Shown piece by piece: positions 27,530-37,200 of a DNA stretch of 44,808 nucleotides. Both the position numbers and the translations under genes were made by a program. The stretch covers positions 1 through 44,808 of the forward strand of contig NZ_LAPT01000075.1 of assembly GCF_003194385.1 (NCBI RefSeq), given 5' to 3'. The notes beneath the pieces were generated by a model. That model made no database searches. It worked only from the letters and a program-made list of their open reading frames with translations, and was not told where the DNA came from. Within the stretch, counting starts at the first letter, position 1. The number at the start of each line of letters is the position of its first letter. The DNA comes from Pokkaliibacter plantistimulans. Lineage in GTDB: Bacteria; Pseudomonadota; Gammaproteobacteria; Pseudomonadales; Balneatricaceae.

Positions 27530-28819
27530 ATGACACAGCGCACACTTAATGACTGGTTGGCCTGGATGGAGCAACAGCACCCATCAGCGATAGATCTGGG
27601 TCTGGATCGGGTACAGAAGGTGTGGCAAGCATTGGGAGCGCCGCAGCCTGCTAAAAAGGTGGTTGTGGTTGGCGGCACCAATGGCAAGGGCTCAACCTTA
27701 ACCTATATCAGCCAGCTGGCTATGACTGCAGGCTGGAAAACAGGCACGTATACCTCACCTCATTTTCTGCGTTACAACGAGCGTGTCGCGATTGAAGGCA
27801 AGAGTGTAACTGATGAGCAGCTGTGCGCGGTGTTTGAGCGCATTGAGGCCTGTCAAACAGCGCTGTCGCAGCAGGGCGAGGTGATCTCGCTCACCTATTT
27901 TGAGTTCGGAACCCTTGCTGCGCTACTGCTGCTGGCAGGCGCGAATCTGGATCTGGCGGTGCTGGAAGTCGGGCTTGGTGGCCGCCTCGATGCAGTTAAT
28001 ATCGTCAGTGGTGATGTTGCCATAGTGACTTCAGTGGATCTGGATCACACGGACTGGCTGGGCAGTGATCGTGAGGCTATCGGCTTTGAGAAGGCAGGTA
28101 TATTCCGGCCAGATCGCCTGGCGCTGTGTGCTGAGCCTGATGTGCCGCAGTCTCTGGCCGAGCATGCACAGACAATTGCAGCTCGTCTGATGAAAATCGG
28201 TGAATCCTTTGGTATCGATGAGGGCAATGGTGATTATCGTTGTTACGGACAGCTACCGGATGGTCGGCCCTGGTATGTGGATCACATCCCGGCTCCTCAG
28301 CTACCGGTCAGAAACATGGCTCCGGCCTTGCAAGCGGTTAAATGGCTTGGCATTGAGCTGACTGATGAACAGTGTCGCCATGCTCTGAGTCATGCGACCC
28401 TGACAGGGCGCTTTCAGCATATGGAGTGGCAGAATCGTCATTGGTTGCTGGATGTCGCCCACAACCCGGAAGCGGCAAGACATCTGGCAAAGTGGCTCGC
28501 TCGGAATGCAAAGGGCCGTAAGGTCCATGCGTTGTGCGGAATGCTGGCTGACAAAGATATCGAGGGTGTTTTAGGCGCTTTGGCCAGCTCAATTGGCCAT
28601 TGGCAACTGCTGACATTGCAGGGTGCACGCGGTCAAACCGCAGAAGGGATGGCCAGACGTGTAGCTCACCTGACCTCTGAGGCGTCGATTGCTCAGGCAG
28701 ATACAGTGGAAGAGGCTCTCAGTGCACTGATTAATGTCAGTAGTGCCGATGACCTGATTGTTGTGTTTGGTTCTTTCTATACCGTGTCGATGGCACTGGA
28801 GAAAATGCTCGCAGGCTAA
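27530..28819 (+). CDS. folC: Bifunctional folylpolyglutamate/dihydrofolate synthase
   Basis: 429 aa Mur-ligase-like enzyme that adds glutamate to dihydropteroate and to folates. The P-loop is VVGGTNGKGSTLTYI; YTSPHFLRYNER and LEVGLGGRLDAVN are family marks; the C-terminal domain carries LLDVAHNPEAARHLAKWL. The ATG at 27530 gives the usual N terminus. The accD-folC-SPOR-cvpA-purF order is conserved in gammaproteobacteria. Confidence 0.96.
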   Translation: MTQRTLNDWLAWMEQQHPSAIDLGLDRVQKVWQALGAPQPAKKVVVVGGTNGKGSTLTYISQLAMTAGWKTGTYTSPHFLRYNERVAIEGKSVTDEQLCAVFERIEACQTALSQQGEVISLTYFEFGTLAALLLLAGANLDLAVLEVGLGGRLDAVNIVSGDVAIVTSVDLDHTDWLGSDREAIGFEKAGIFRPDRLALCAEPDVPQSLAEHAQTIAARLMKIGESFGIDEGNGDYRCYGQLPDGRPWYVDHIPAPQLPVRNMAPALQAVKWLGIELTDEQCRHALSHATLTGRFQHMEWQNRHWLLDVAHNPEAARHLAKWLARNAKGRKVHALCGMLADKDIEGVLGALASSIGHWQLLTLQGARGQTAEGMARRVAHLTSEASIAQADTVEEALSALINVSSADDLIVVFGSFYTVSMALEKMLAG

Positions 28820-28848
28820 TGTATTTGTGCTGTCAATGGGCAGGTAGT

Positions 28849-28879
28849 CGGGTGAGGAGGTGCTTCACCCGGCCTTTTT
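28849..28879 (+). terminator. folC terminator
   Basis: CGGGTGA (28849-28855) with TCACCCG (28865-28871), then GCCTTTTTA. Confidence 0.75.
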
Positions 28880-28943
28880 AGATATTAGTTGGATTCGTTA
28901 ACGGAATATTGTGTGGTTCCCTGCGGAAGGGGAGGAGTTACCT

Positions 28944-29597
28944 ATGCCAATTGAGCTTCGGCACCGAATTATTGGTGGTGCTGCATTATTGATCGTGGTT
29001 GCGTTTTGGGCAGTTAGTTTTTGGGATGGTGCAGGTTTGCCTTCTTTACCACCGGTACCAGAGGCTATGCCGGTTCGTCCGGCGGTGCCTGCGATTGATA
29101 CCTATCAGCCTCAGCAGCCGGTATCTGAACTGGATGAAACGGTTCCTCCGGTGGCGAATAGCAGCATTGAGCCCAGTGTTGAGAGTGCAGATGCTACCAA
29201 GCTTGTCGTTCCCCCACCTCCATCGGTGGCTCAGCCTGCTCAGCCTGCTCAGCCGGTCGTAGCTGAAACAGTTGCTCCTAAACCTGCGGTAGCGCCGCCA
29301 CCAGCTGAGCCTAAAGCGATTAAGGAGACTGCACCGCAGGTGCAGATGGATACTCAGGGGGTGCCCGCTGCCTGGGCTTTGCAGTTAGCGAGCTTCAAGG
29401 ATCAGACCAATGCGGATCGCTTGCAGAAAAAGCTGATGGACTCCGGATTCAAGGCCTATCAGAGCTTTGATGGCACATTGCACCGGGTATTCGTCGGCCC
29501 CGAGTTGGATCGTGGCAAGCTGGAAAGCATTCGTGCGCAGATCAAGCAACAGGTGAAGCTGGATGCGATGATCGTACGTTATCAGGTGCCGAAATAA
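28944..29597 (+). CDS. SPOR-domain cell-division protein, DedD-like
   Basis: 217 aa inner-membrane protein with a single N-terminal transmembrane helix (about 10-28). A long Pro/Ala/Val-rich periplasmic linker is followed by a C-terminal SPOR domain (about 140-215, starting AWALQLASFKDQTNADRLQKKL). SPOR domains bind denuded glycan strands at the septum. Its place between folC and cvpA matches E. coli dedD. GGAGGAG precedes the ATG at 28944; the frame open from 28911 reads through this ribosome site. Confidence 0.9.
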   Translation: MPIELRHRIIGGAALLIVVAFWAVSFWDGAGLPSLPPVPEAMPVRPAVPAIDTYQPQQPVSELDETVPPVANSSIEPSVESADATKLVVPPPPSVAQPAQPAQPVVAETVAPKPAVAPPPAEPKAIKETAPQVQMDTQGVPAAWALQLASFKDQTNADRLQKKLMDSGFKAYQSFDGTLHRVFVGPELDRGKLESIRAQIKQQVKLDAMIVRYQVPK

Positions 29598-29693
29598 CGG
29601 CAAAAATCAACCAAGTGGTTCGATTTTTCAAAGCCAGTGATCTGTATAGGCGCTTCTGCTAGAATGCGCACGCCATCGGGATAGGAGTAGTAA

Positions 29694-30188
29694 ATGAACT
29701 GGGCGGATTGGGTGATTCTTGGGGTCATCGGAGTCTCCGGACTGATCAGCCTGACGCGCGGCTTCATGCGCGAAGCCTTATCTCTGCTGACCTGGATCGT
29801 GGCATTTGTAATTGCCCGCCTGTTCACAGACCAGCTTAGTGTGCTCCTGACCCCATATATAGCAACACCCTCCATCAGGGTGGCATCAGCGTTCATCGCC
29901 CTGTTTATCATTACGCTGATTGTCGGCGCGATGATTGGCTTCCTGGTCGGAGAGCTGGTGAAAGCGACGGGTTTAAGTGGAACTGATCGCGTGCTGGGCA
30001 TGGCCTTCGGGATTGCCCGGGGGTGTGTGCTGATTGTGGTAGCGGTGGCCTTGTTATCTTACACGCCCGTAGTCAATGACTACTGGTGGCAGTCGTCACG
30101 ACTGGTGCCTGAATTCAAGATGATGGAGTCCTGGTCTCTTGGCCTTCTTAAAGATGTGTCGGGAGCCATACTGTCAGTAGGAAGCTGA
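29694..30188 (+). CDS. cvpA: CvpA family membrane protein
   Basis: 164 aa with about four hydrophobic helices (4-22, 27-48, 62-88, 105-122). It opens with NWADWVILGVIGVSGLISLTRGFMREALSLLTWI, typical of CvpA (colicin V production), whose members affect envelope integrity; biochemical role unclear. AGGAG lies upstream. It precedes purF by 67 bp, the classic cvpA-purF arrangement. Confidence 0.93.
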   Translation: MNWADWVILGVIGVSGLISLTRGFMREALSLLTWIVAFVIARLFTDQLSVLLTPYIATPSIRVASAFIALFIITLIVGAMIGFLVGELVKATGLSGTDRVLGMAFGIARGCVLIVVAVALLSYTPVVNDYWWQSSRLVPEFKMMESWSLGLLKDVSGAILSVGS

Positions 30189-30255
30189 TAGTTTCACTGA
30201 CAGATGCCTGCCCGAAAGCGGTGCTGGCTAAGCATGTTCAACTGAGGTGTATTTC

Positions 30256-31770
30256 ATGTGCGGTATTGTCGGCATCGTTGCCAATTCCCATGTTAACCAG
30301 GAAATATTTGACGCACTTACGGTGCTACAACATCGTGGCCAGGATGCGGCCGGGATGGTCACCAGTCAGAATGGGCGCTTCTTCCTGCGCAAGGACAATG
30401 GGCAAGTGCGAGATGTTTTCCGCACCCGTCACATGAAGCAGCTGGTAGGTAACATCGGTATCGGGCATGTGCGTTATCCCACCGCTGGCAGTTCAAGCTC
30501 CGCTGAAGCCCAACCCTTCTATGTCAACTCTCCCTACGGTATTGCTCTTGCTCATAATGGCAACCTGACTAACACCGAAGAGCTGGCAGCAGATCTGTTC
30601 CGTGAGGATCTGCGTCATTTAAATACCTCTTCGGATTCCGAAGTGCTCCTCAATATTCTGGCTCACGAGCTGCAGATTCTGCACAAGCTCAAGCTGACGC
30701 CGGAAGATTTGTTCAGTGCCATGGGCCAGGTCTACAAGCGTGTTCGTGGAGCTTATGCTGTTGTGGCCATGATTACCGGCTATGGCATTCTGGCATTTCG
30801 CGATCCCTTCGGTATTCGTCCTCTGTGTATTGGTGTGCGCGAGACCGCTGGTAAGCCTGAGTACATGGTGGCATCCGAAAGTTGTGCACTGATTGGCGGT
30901 GGCTACAAGTTGCTGCGTGACGTTAAACCCGGTGAAGCGATTTTCCTCAGTGAAGATGCACAGCTGTTCAGCCAAGTCTGTGCAGAACACACCGAATACC
31001 GCCCATGTATCTTTGAACACGTCTATCTAGCGCGTCCTGACTCCATTATCGATGGTATTTCTGTTTACAAAGCTCGTCTGCGTATGGGCGAGTTTCTGGC
31101 AGACAAGGTTCTGCGTGAACGTCCCGAACATGATATTGATGTTGTCATTCCTATTCCCGATACCAGCCGTACAGCGGCCATGCAAATGGCGCTTAAGCTG
31201 GGCGTGAAGATGCGTGAAGGCTTTGTCAAAAACCGGTATATCGGTCGTACCTTTATCATGCCCGGGCAGAAAATTCGTGAGAAGTCCGTCCGGCAGAAGC
31301 TGAGCCCGATTGAGCTCGAATTCCGCGATCGTGTTGTCATGCTGGTGGATGACTCTATCGTGCGTGGAACCACTTCACGACAGATTATTGAGATGGCACG
31401 CGAGTGTGGCGCTAAGAAGGTCTACATCGCCTCGGCCGCTCCTGCCATTCGCTATCCAAACGTTTACGGTATTGATATGCCAGCAGTTAAAGAGCTGGTC
31501 GGTCACGGCCGTACCGACGAAGAAGTGGCTGAGTACATTGGTGCTGACTGGCTGGTATATCAGGATCTTGGTGATCTGATTGAATCAACGGCCGGTGCCG
31601 ATACGCCCGCGATCCAGTTTGACTGCTCTGTATTTGATGGTGACTACGTTACTGGTGACGTTGATGAGCAGTATTTTGCCAAACTGGAAGCGGCTCGTAA
31701 CGATGGCGCCAAATTTGACGAAGAGCTTGGTGACAATGAAACCGCAGACATGCTCAAACGCCTGAGCTAA
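30256..31770 (+). CDS. purF: Amidophosphoribosyltransferase
   Basis: 504 aa. It makes phosphoribosylamine from PRPP and glutamine, the first committed step of purine synthesis. Start choice is decided by mechanism: Cys must be residue 1 of the mature enzyme, and ATG-TGC at 30256 gives MCGIVGIV, preceded by GAGGTG. The frame from 30247 would bury the Cys. The PRPP-binding motif [18 protein letters not shown] is intact. Confidence 0.97.
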   Translation: MCGIVGIVANSHVNQEIFDALTVLQHRGQDAAGMVTSQNGRFFLRKDNGQVRDVFRTRHMKQLVGNIGIGHVRYPTAGSSSSAEAQPFYVNSPYGIALAHNGNLTNTEELAADLFREDLRHLNTSSDSEVLLNILAHELQILHKLKLTPEDLFSAMGQVYKRVRGAYAVVAMITGYGILAFRDPFGIRPLCIGVRETAGKPEYMVASESCALIGGGYKLLRDVKPGEAIFLSEDAQLFSQVCAEHTEYRPCIFEHVYLARPDSIIDGISVYKARLRMGEFLADKVLRERPEHDIDVVIPIPDTSRTAAMQMALKLGVKMREGFVKNRYIGRTFIMPGQKIREKSVRQKLSPIELEFRDRVVMLVDDSIVRGTTSRQIIEMARECGAKKVYIASAAPAIRYPNVYGIDMPAVKELVGHGRTDEEVAEYIGADWLVYQDLGDLIESTAGADTPAIQFDCSVFDGDYVTGDVDEQYFAKLEAARNDGAKFDEELGDNETADMLKRLS

Positions 31771-31792
31771 ATGTGCGGGACAGATATTGACT

Positions 31793-31832
31793 AAATGACA
31801 ACGCCACCTTCGGGTGGCGTTGTCATTTGTGA
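31793..31832 (+). terminator. purF terminator
   Basis: A 16-bp perfect stem (31793-31808 with 31813-31828) is closed by a TTCG tetraloop; the 3' arm ends in ATTT. Confidence 0.85.
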
Positions 31833-31989
31833 GCATCGCTCGTTTAGCGAGTTATTTGTGTTAACTGGCCACACGCGGAGTCACTGCCGTGCTGGATTAA
31901 TACTGGCAGGAATTGGTATCGTATCCGTCATTTGACCGTCAGGCTGTGTGTCGTCACGGCTGGTCTATTTATGTGGAGATTTACCGCAA

Positions 31990-33213
31990 ATGTCTGAGCA
32001 GTCTTTTTCTTCTAATGATCCTCTGGCCCGTTTGCAAAATGACCTCGAAGGGGCAGCGCAAGATACTCTGGCAGTGCGCGCTGGACATGTGCGGACCATG
32101 GAAGCTGAGCATGCCGAAGCGATTTTCCCAACATCAAGCTTCGTATTCAGCAGTGCGGCAGAAGCTGCACGCCGATTCCCAAATGCCGATGGCAATATCT
32201 ACTCTCGTTTCACCAATCCCACTGTCCGTACTTTTGAGCAGCGTATTGCAGCGATGGAAGGTGGTGAGCGTGCCGTCGCGACCGCTTCCGGGATGGCGGC
32301 CATTTCCAGCCTGACACTGGGGATGCTGGAGCAGGGTGATCATATCGTCTGCTCTCGTAGCGTGTTTGGATCGACCATTGCTCTGTTCGACAAATATCTG
32401 GGTAAGTTTGGTATCACGACCACTTATGTGGATGTGAACAAGCCGCAAGAGTGGGAAGCCGCAGTGCAACCCAACACCAAGTTGTTCTTTCTTGAAACCC
32501 CTTCCAATCCCTTGGCCGAAGTGGCTGATCTTCGTGCACTGGCTGCCATCGCACGTCCACATGGCATCAAAGTCGCAGTCGATAACTGTATTCTGACACC
32601 AACATTGCAACAGCCTCTGAAGTTGGGTGCAGATATTGTGGTGCACTCTGCCACCAAATATATCGATGGACAGGGGCGTTGCCTGGGTGGGGTGGTGATT
32701 GGTAACCATCAGGACATGGAGAAAGTATTCGGCTACTTGCGTACCGCTGGCCCGAGTATGAGCCCATTCAATGCCTGGGTATTCCTCAAGGGGCTGGAGA
32801 CACTGCGTATTCGTATGCAGGCACACAGTGCCAGTGCACAGGAGTTGGCTGAGTGGCTGGAACAGCATCCCAAGGTATCCAGGGTGTATTACTCTGGTCT
32901 TAAGAGCCATCCACAGCATGAGTTGGCGCGTAGTCAGCAGAAAGGTTTTGGTGGTTTGCTTGCTTTTGAGGTGAAGGGTGGGCAGGACGAGGCGTGGAAG
33001 GTTATTGATTGCACGCGCATGATCTCCATTACGGGTAACCTGGGGGACACCCGAACCACGATTACTCACCCGTCAACAACGACACACGGCAAGATGACTG
33101 CCGAAGCGAAAGCTGAAGCAGGCATCAAGGAAAGCCTGATTCGTGTCTCCGTTGGTCTGGAAGATATTGACGATATCAAAGCTGATCTGGCACGTGGTCT
33201 TGACCATCTATGA
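31990..33213 (+). CDS. metZ: O-succinylhomoserine sulfhydrylase
   Basis: 407 aa Cys/Met-metabolism PLP enzyme. It makes homocysteine directly from O-succinylhomoserine and sulfide, the MetZ route used by Pseudomonas and relatives. The PLP lysine is in VVHSATKYIDGQGRCLGG; YSRFTNPTVRTFEQRIA is the family signature. The MetZ rather than MetB call rests on synteny with purF as well as overall likeness. The start at 31990 (MSEQSF) is preferred to the upstream in-frame codon at 31948. The stop overlaps the next start as ATGA. Confidence 0.92.
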   Translation: MSEQSFSSNDPLARLQNDLEGAAQDTLAVRAGHVRTMEAEHAEAIFPTSSFVFSSAAEAARRFPNADGNIYSRFTNPTVRTFEQRIAAMEGGERAVATASGMAAISSLTLGMLEQGDHIVCSRSVFGSTIALFDKYLGKFGITTTYVDVNKPQEWEAAVQPNTKLFFLETPSNPLAEVADLRALAAIARPHGIKVAVDNCILTPTLQQPLKLGADIVVHSATKYIDGQGRCLGGVVIGNHQDMEKVFGYLRTAGPSMSPFNAWVFLKGLETLRIRMQAHSASAQELAEWLEQHPKVSRVYYSGLKSHPQHELARSQQKGFGGLLAFEVKGGQDEAWKVIDCTRMISITGNLGDTRTTITHPSTTTHGKMTAEAKAEAGIKESLIRVSVGLEDIDDIKADLARGLDHL

Positions 33214-33665
33214 CCGTCCGCCTGCGCTACCTTGGCGTCGCCGTATGCCTGCTGCTGGCAGGCTGTGACAAGTCGGATAACTCCGACTTCGCCAAGGTAC
33301 TGCAGTTTGAAGGCGCGATTTCCCCGTCAGGAAATCGCGACCCGATTCCGGAGCATTTTCTACAGGTTCCTGAGACACAGCTCGCGGTGCCGGGTGCGGT
33401 GCGCATGGATATCTCCATTACGCTAGAGGCCGCTTCTGTGGATGCCAAGAAGCGTCTGCAGTCTCACATGCCACTGGTACAACACTATCTCAATCTCGCT
33501 CTGGCTCAGGTGAATATGCAGTCAGTAAAGGATGAACGCAGCCGTGAGCTGGTGCTGATGCAGGTGCGGGACTTCGTCAATCAGGGCTTGCAGGAAGAAG
33601 ATCCCAAGATGCAGATTCAGCGTGTGCTGGTCGATCATCTGTGGGTTGATCGTAAGGCACAATGA
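33210..33665 (+). CDS. FliL-like lipoprotein
   Basis: 151 aa with a lipoprotein signal: positively charged start, hydrophobic core, lipobox LLLAGC (lipidated Cys at 19). The C-terminal two thirds (VRMDISITLEAASVDAKKR ... RELVLMQVRDFVNQGLQEE) has the pattern of the FliL periplasmic domain. No flagellar gene is nearby. It is translationally coupled to metZ by a four-base overlap. Asp at +2 (CDKSD) would predict inner-membrane retention by the enterobacterial rule. The FliL likeness is by pattern, moderately sure. Confidence 0.7.
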   Translation: MTVRLRYLGVAVCLLLAGCDKSDNSDFAKVLQFEGAISPSGNRDPIPEHFLQVPETQLAVPGAVRMDISITLEAASVDAKKRLQSHMPLVQHYLNLALAQVNMQSVKDERSRELVLMQVRDFVNQGLQEEDPKMQIQRVLVDHLWVDRKAQ

Positions 33666-33844
33666 TCTCTGATATTGATCAACGGCTTGTCAGATTCGCC
33701 ACCCCATAATGCATGGTGTTGCCTTTGCAGCCGTAATGTCATTATCTGCTGCTAAGACGGATGGGTAGTTATCAGGTGTAGTGGACCGATGTGCTCCGGA
33801 GTATGGGGAGCAGATGCCGCTTACTTATGGTCAGGAGAGATGAA

Positions 33845-36586
33845 TTGAGTACCAAATACCTCAAACGATTCTTCAAACCAAAATCCATCGTGGTCTTTGG
33901 TGCCACGGAGGAGCCTGATAATCTCGGCGGCGTGGTCGTTCGGAATCTGCAGGAAAGCGGATTTGAAGGGCATCTCTATGTGGTGTACCGCGAGGCAACG
34001 GAAACCGTATTCGGTGTTCCTTGTTATCGGGGTTTTGCCGACTTACCTGAACTGCCAGATCTGGCGGTCATTTGCTCTATTCCTGAGCGTGTTCCGGAAC
34101 TGATTCGTAAGCTTGGTGCCAGCGAGGTACGTGCTGCCATTATTCTGAGTGGTGGCTATCTTGCTCAGGGCGAGGAAAGCCGACCCCTGCGTGAGGCGGT
34201 TAAAGAAGCTGCGAAGCCCTATGGTATTCGCATCATGGGGCCAGACTGTCTGGGAATACTGGTTCCTGGCCACAATATGAATGCCAGTTACAGCCATCTC
34301 AATGTACTGAAAGGGAAAGTGGGCTACGTCGGCCAGTCCGGTATTGTCGGTACCGCCATGATCGACTGGGCGACAGGTCAGGGGATTGGCTTCTCCCATT
34401 TTCTTACCATTGGCGACTCGGTCGATGTCGATCTGCCCAGCATCATCGATTACCTCGCGGCGGATCCATATACCCAGTCCATCGTGTTGCAGCTCAATCG
34501 TATTACCAATGCCCGACACTTTGTCTCGGCGGTACGCTCGGCAGCACGAAATAAACTGGTGCTCATTCTGAAAAGTGCCTTTCTGCATCAGGCTGGGGCA
34601 TTACAGAGTGCAGTGGACAGTGGTGTCGTCAGTGAAGATCAGGTCTACGATGCCGTGTTGCGCCGGGCAGGGGTCGTGCGGGTGACAACCTCTGATGAAG
34701 TTTTTAATGCGCTGGAGACGCTAAGCCGCAGCAAGCCGTTGAAAGGTGACCGGCTGGCGTTGATTTGCAACGGCATGGGGCCGAATGCACTGGCGGTCGA
34801 CGCCTTGATACGTAAAGGTGGCAAGCTGGCGCAGTTGTCAGAGCAGACCGTTGCTGATCTGGCTGAGGTGCTACCGCCTTTTTGGAGTCGCGCTAATCCT
34901 GTTGATCTCAATGCGACGGCAACGCCTGAGCAGTTTGCCAGGGCGCTGTCGATTGTCAGTCGTGATCCGAATGTGGATGCGGTGCTGATGATTCATGCAC
35001 CGACTCGTCTGGCGCCCTGCGTACAGACGGCTGAAGCGATTATCAGGGTGCAGAAGTCTGCATCCACCCAGGTACTAACCAGCTGGATGGGAAGAGCCAG
35101 TGCCATACCGGCACGTAACTTGTTAAGTGCCGCAGGTATTCCGACCTATATCACTCCTGAAAAAGCGGTAGAAGGCTTTATGCACATGGTTGAATACCGC
35201 CGCAATCAGGAAGTGACGCGACAAACGCCACCCAACTATGTACTGCAGGAGCAGTCCATTCATCGCATGCGTGCCAAAGCGCTGGTGGATGGTATTCATA
35301 GCAGTGGCCGGGACTACCTTACCCATGCCGAGTCCATGGAGCTGGTCAACTACTACGGTATTCCCTCTGCTCATTCTTCTTACGCGACCTCAGTTGAAGA
35401 AGTGCTAAAAGTCGGGCGGTTTTACGAGGAGGGGGTCGCAGTCAAGGCTCTGCACAAGGACAATCGCTATCCCTTTGCCTATGACCAGCTATTGACCAAA
35501 CGTTGGCAGGACATGGCACTGGATATGTATTCAGAGGACGAGATCCGACGCCGCGTCACTCGCCTCGATTATCGTATGCGTGAGCGCTATCAGGACAACG
35601 AGCTGGATGGCTTTGTCGTTCAGCAGATGAAACGTGGCTTTCAATCCATGCAGATGCATGTGGGCATAACCCAGCATCCGGTTTTTGGTCCGCTGATCGT
35701 TTTTGGTGTGGGTGGTTACACCGTTGATGTTCTGGGTGATCGTCAGTTAGGGGTGCCACCTCTGAGCATGTCGCTGGCTCGCTTGCTGATCGAGCAAAGC
35801 AGAGTGCACCGGATTATTCAGGAAAACAGCTACAGGATTGATCAGGACATCAATACCCTGTGCCAGATGCTGGTCAAGCTATCGCAGCTGGTGGTGGACT
35901 TGCCGGTGGTCAAAGCACTTGAGATCAATCCACTGTTGTTAAACAAACAAGGATTACTCGCTGTCGACGTCAGTGTCTCGCTGGGAGAGCCGGTACCCTT
36001 ATGCATTCCCGCCTATCCGGAGCATTTGCGTGAGTGGGCTACATTGCTGAAAAGCAACAGAGAGGTGGAGCTGCGGCCCATTCGGGGCGAAGACGAGCCA
36101 GCACATCTGCAGTTCTATAAAAGTCTCAGCCCGGAAACCGTGCGTTTGCGCTATTTCTACAGTCGCTCAGTACCCAATCATTCTGAACTGGCAAACTGGT
36201 CACAGATTGACTACGACCGAGAGATGGCTTTTATCGCGACCGCACTGAAGCAAGACCAGAGCTACGAGTACGAGACATTGGGCGTGGTGCGTGCCATCAC
36301 CGACCCGGATAACGTTACAGCGGAGTTTTCGATTGTGATCCGGGATGACATGCAGGGAGAGGGGTTAGGGCGGCTGCTGATGAACAAGATCACCGAGTAT
36401 TGCCGCAGCCGGGGCACGTTGCAGTTGGTGGGGTCAACATTGCCGACGAATCTGGGCATGCAGAAGCTGGCCAAGTCACTTGGCTTTCAGAATTCCTACA
36501 ACGCTGAAGAAGAGGTGGTGGATATGCGCTTACCTCTTAACCCGCCTCAAGAGGACTGGCAGTTCCATCGCTTATCGTTGGGGTGA
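33845..36586 (+). CDS. Pat/PatZ-type protein lysine acetyltransferase (acyl-CoA synthetase-GNAT fusion)
   Basis: About 913 aa. Order: CoA-binding Rossmann domain (1-130; FKPKSIVVFGATEEPDNLGG); succinyl-CoA-ligase-like domains (about 150-460); an ATP-grasp region (about 480-710); and a C-terminal GNAT acetyltransferase domain (about 750-905) with the acetyl-CoA loop QGEGLGRLL. Proteins of this build acetylate and switch off acetyl-CoA synthetase and other enzymes; the synthetase half acts as a regulatory sensor. I chose the TTG start at 33845, seven bases after AGGAG, giving STKYLKRFFKPKSI. An ATG at 33827 adds six residues. Confidence 0.9.
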   Translation: MSTKYLKRFFKPKSIVVFGATEEPDNLGGVVVRNLQESGFEGHLYVVYREATETVFGVPCYRGFADLPELPDLAVICSIPERVPELIRKLGASEVRAAIILSGGYLAQGEESRPLREAVKEAAKPYGIRIMGPDCLGILVPGHNMNASYSHLNVLKGKVGYVGQSGIVGTAMIDWATGQGIGFSHFLTIGDSVDVDLPSIIDYLAADPYTQSIVLQLNRITNARHFVSAVRSAARNKLVLILKSAFLHQAGALQSAVDSGVVSEDQVYDAVLRRAGVVRVTTSDEVFNALETLSRSKPLKGDRLALICNGMGPNALAVDALIRKGGKLAQLSEQTVADLAEVLPPFWSRANPVDLNATATPEQFARALSIVSRDPNVDAVLMIHAPTRLAPCVQTAEAIIRVQKSASTQVLTSWMGRASAIPARNLLSAAGIPTYITPEKAVEGFMHMVEYRRNQEVTRQTPPNYVLQEQSIHRMRAKALVDGIHSSGRDYLTHAESMELVNYYGIPSAHSSYATSVEEVLKVGRFYEEGVAVKALHKDNRYPFAYDQLLTKRWQDMALDMYSEDEIRRRVTRLDYRMRERYQDNELDGFVVQQMKRGFQSMQMHVGITQHPVFGPLIVFGVGGYTVDVLGDRQLGVPPLSMSLARLLIEQSRVHRIIQENSYRIDQDINTLCQMLVKLSQLVVDLPVVKALEINPLLLNKQGLLAVDVSVSLGEPVPLCIPAYPEHLREWATLLKSNREVELRPIRGEDEPAHLQFYKSLSPETVRLRYFYSRSVPNHSELANWSQIDYDREMAFIATALKQDQSYEYETLGVVRAITDPDNVTAEFSIVIRDDMQGEGLGRLLMNKITEYCRSRGTLQLVGSTLPTNLGMQKLAKSLGFQNSYNAEEEVVDMRLPLNPPQEDWQFHRLSLG

Positions 36587-36637
36587 TGTCGTCAGGTTCA
36601 TATGCCTATGTGCAAGAGAAGTGCGGTTTCAGCCTGC

Positions 36638-36982
36638 TTACATCTCAGGGCAATAGGTGTCGTGAAGTGTGCGGATAATCTGACTGGCGACATCACCGGA
36701 CAAGGAATAGTAAATGGTCTGGGATTCTCGCCGGGTTTTAACCAGCCCATCCCGGCGCAGCACAGCAAGATGCTGTGACAGTGCTGACTGACTGAGATCA
36801 AGGCAGGTATTGAGTTCTGTGACCGAAAGCTCCTTGCCATCCAGATAGCACAAAATAAGAAGACGGCTTTCATTGGCTAGTGCTTTGAGGACTTTAGCCG
36901 CGCCAGAGGCATTCCTTTTCATCATTTCCAGCGTTTCTGGTGTCATGCCATAGGTGGCGTTTGGCTGAGTGGCACTATTCAA
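36638..36982 (-). CDS. ArsR/SmtB family regulator, BigR/SqrR-like
   Basis: 114 aa winged-helix repressor. The helix-turn-helix is near 53-80 (SVTELNTCLDLSQSALSQHLAVLRRDGLV). Cys45 (LLILCYLDG) and Cys111 (DTYCPEM) are 66 residues apart, the spacing of the persulfide-sensing cysteines in BigR-type regulators, which respond to sulfide/persulfide; Cys60 is extra. The usual target (a persulfide dioxygenase or sulfide:quinone reductase gene) is not adjacent. The start is a TTG, with GAGGAG eight bases upstream. It converges on the Pat gene. Confidence 0.85.
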   Translation of the reverse strand: MNSATQPNATYGMTPETLEMMKRNASGAAKVLKALANESRLLILCYLDGKELSVTELNTCLDLSQSALSQHLAVLRRDGLVKTRRESQTIYYSLSGDVASQIIRTLHDTYCPEM

Positions 36983-37169
36983 ACAATGTTCTCCTCAAAC
37001 AGCAGAGTCTGGAGACAAAGGATTTTCAGAAGATACTGTCAGCACTCTGTGCTCGGTTACATCTTGCAACATCGTACTGTATCGAAGGGAGCTGTGCAAT
37101 TTAGCCGGGAAGGGTGTGCTGATGCGTATCAAGACTGGCGGCTAAAAGCGATGAGCTGTTCCGGGAAAG

Positions 37170-37194
37170 GCTCGCTCCGGCATCCGGAGCGAGC
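37170..37194 (-). terminator. Hairpin after apt
   Basis: GCTCGCTCCGG and CCGGAGCGAGC, an 11-bp perfect stem with a 3-base loop, immediately after the apt stop. Only CTTT follows on the reverse strand. Confidence 0.6.
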
Positions 37195-37200
37195 TCAGCA

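Noticed and set aside
32134-33069. 311-codon open frame antisense to metZ
   Set aside because: Composition is typical of a shadow frame (His/Gln/Thr rich), and metZ is certain on the other strand.
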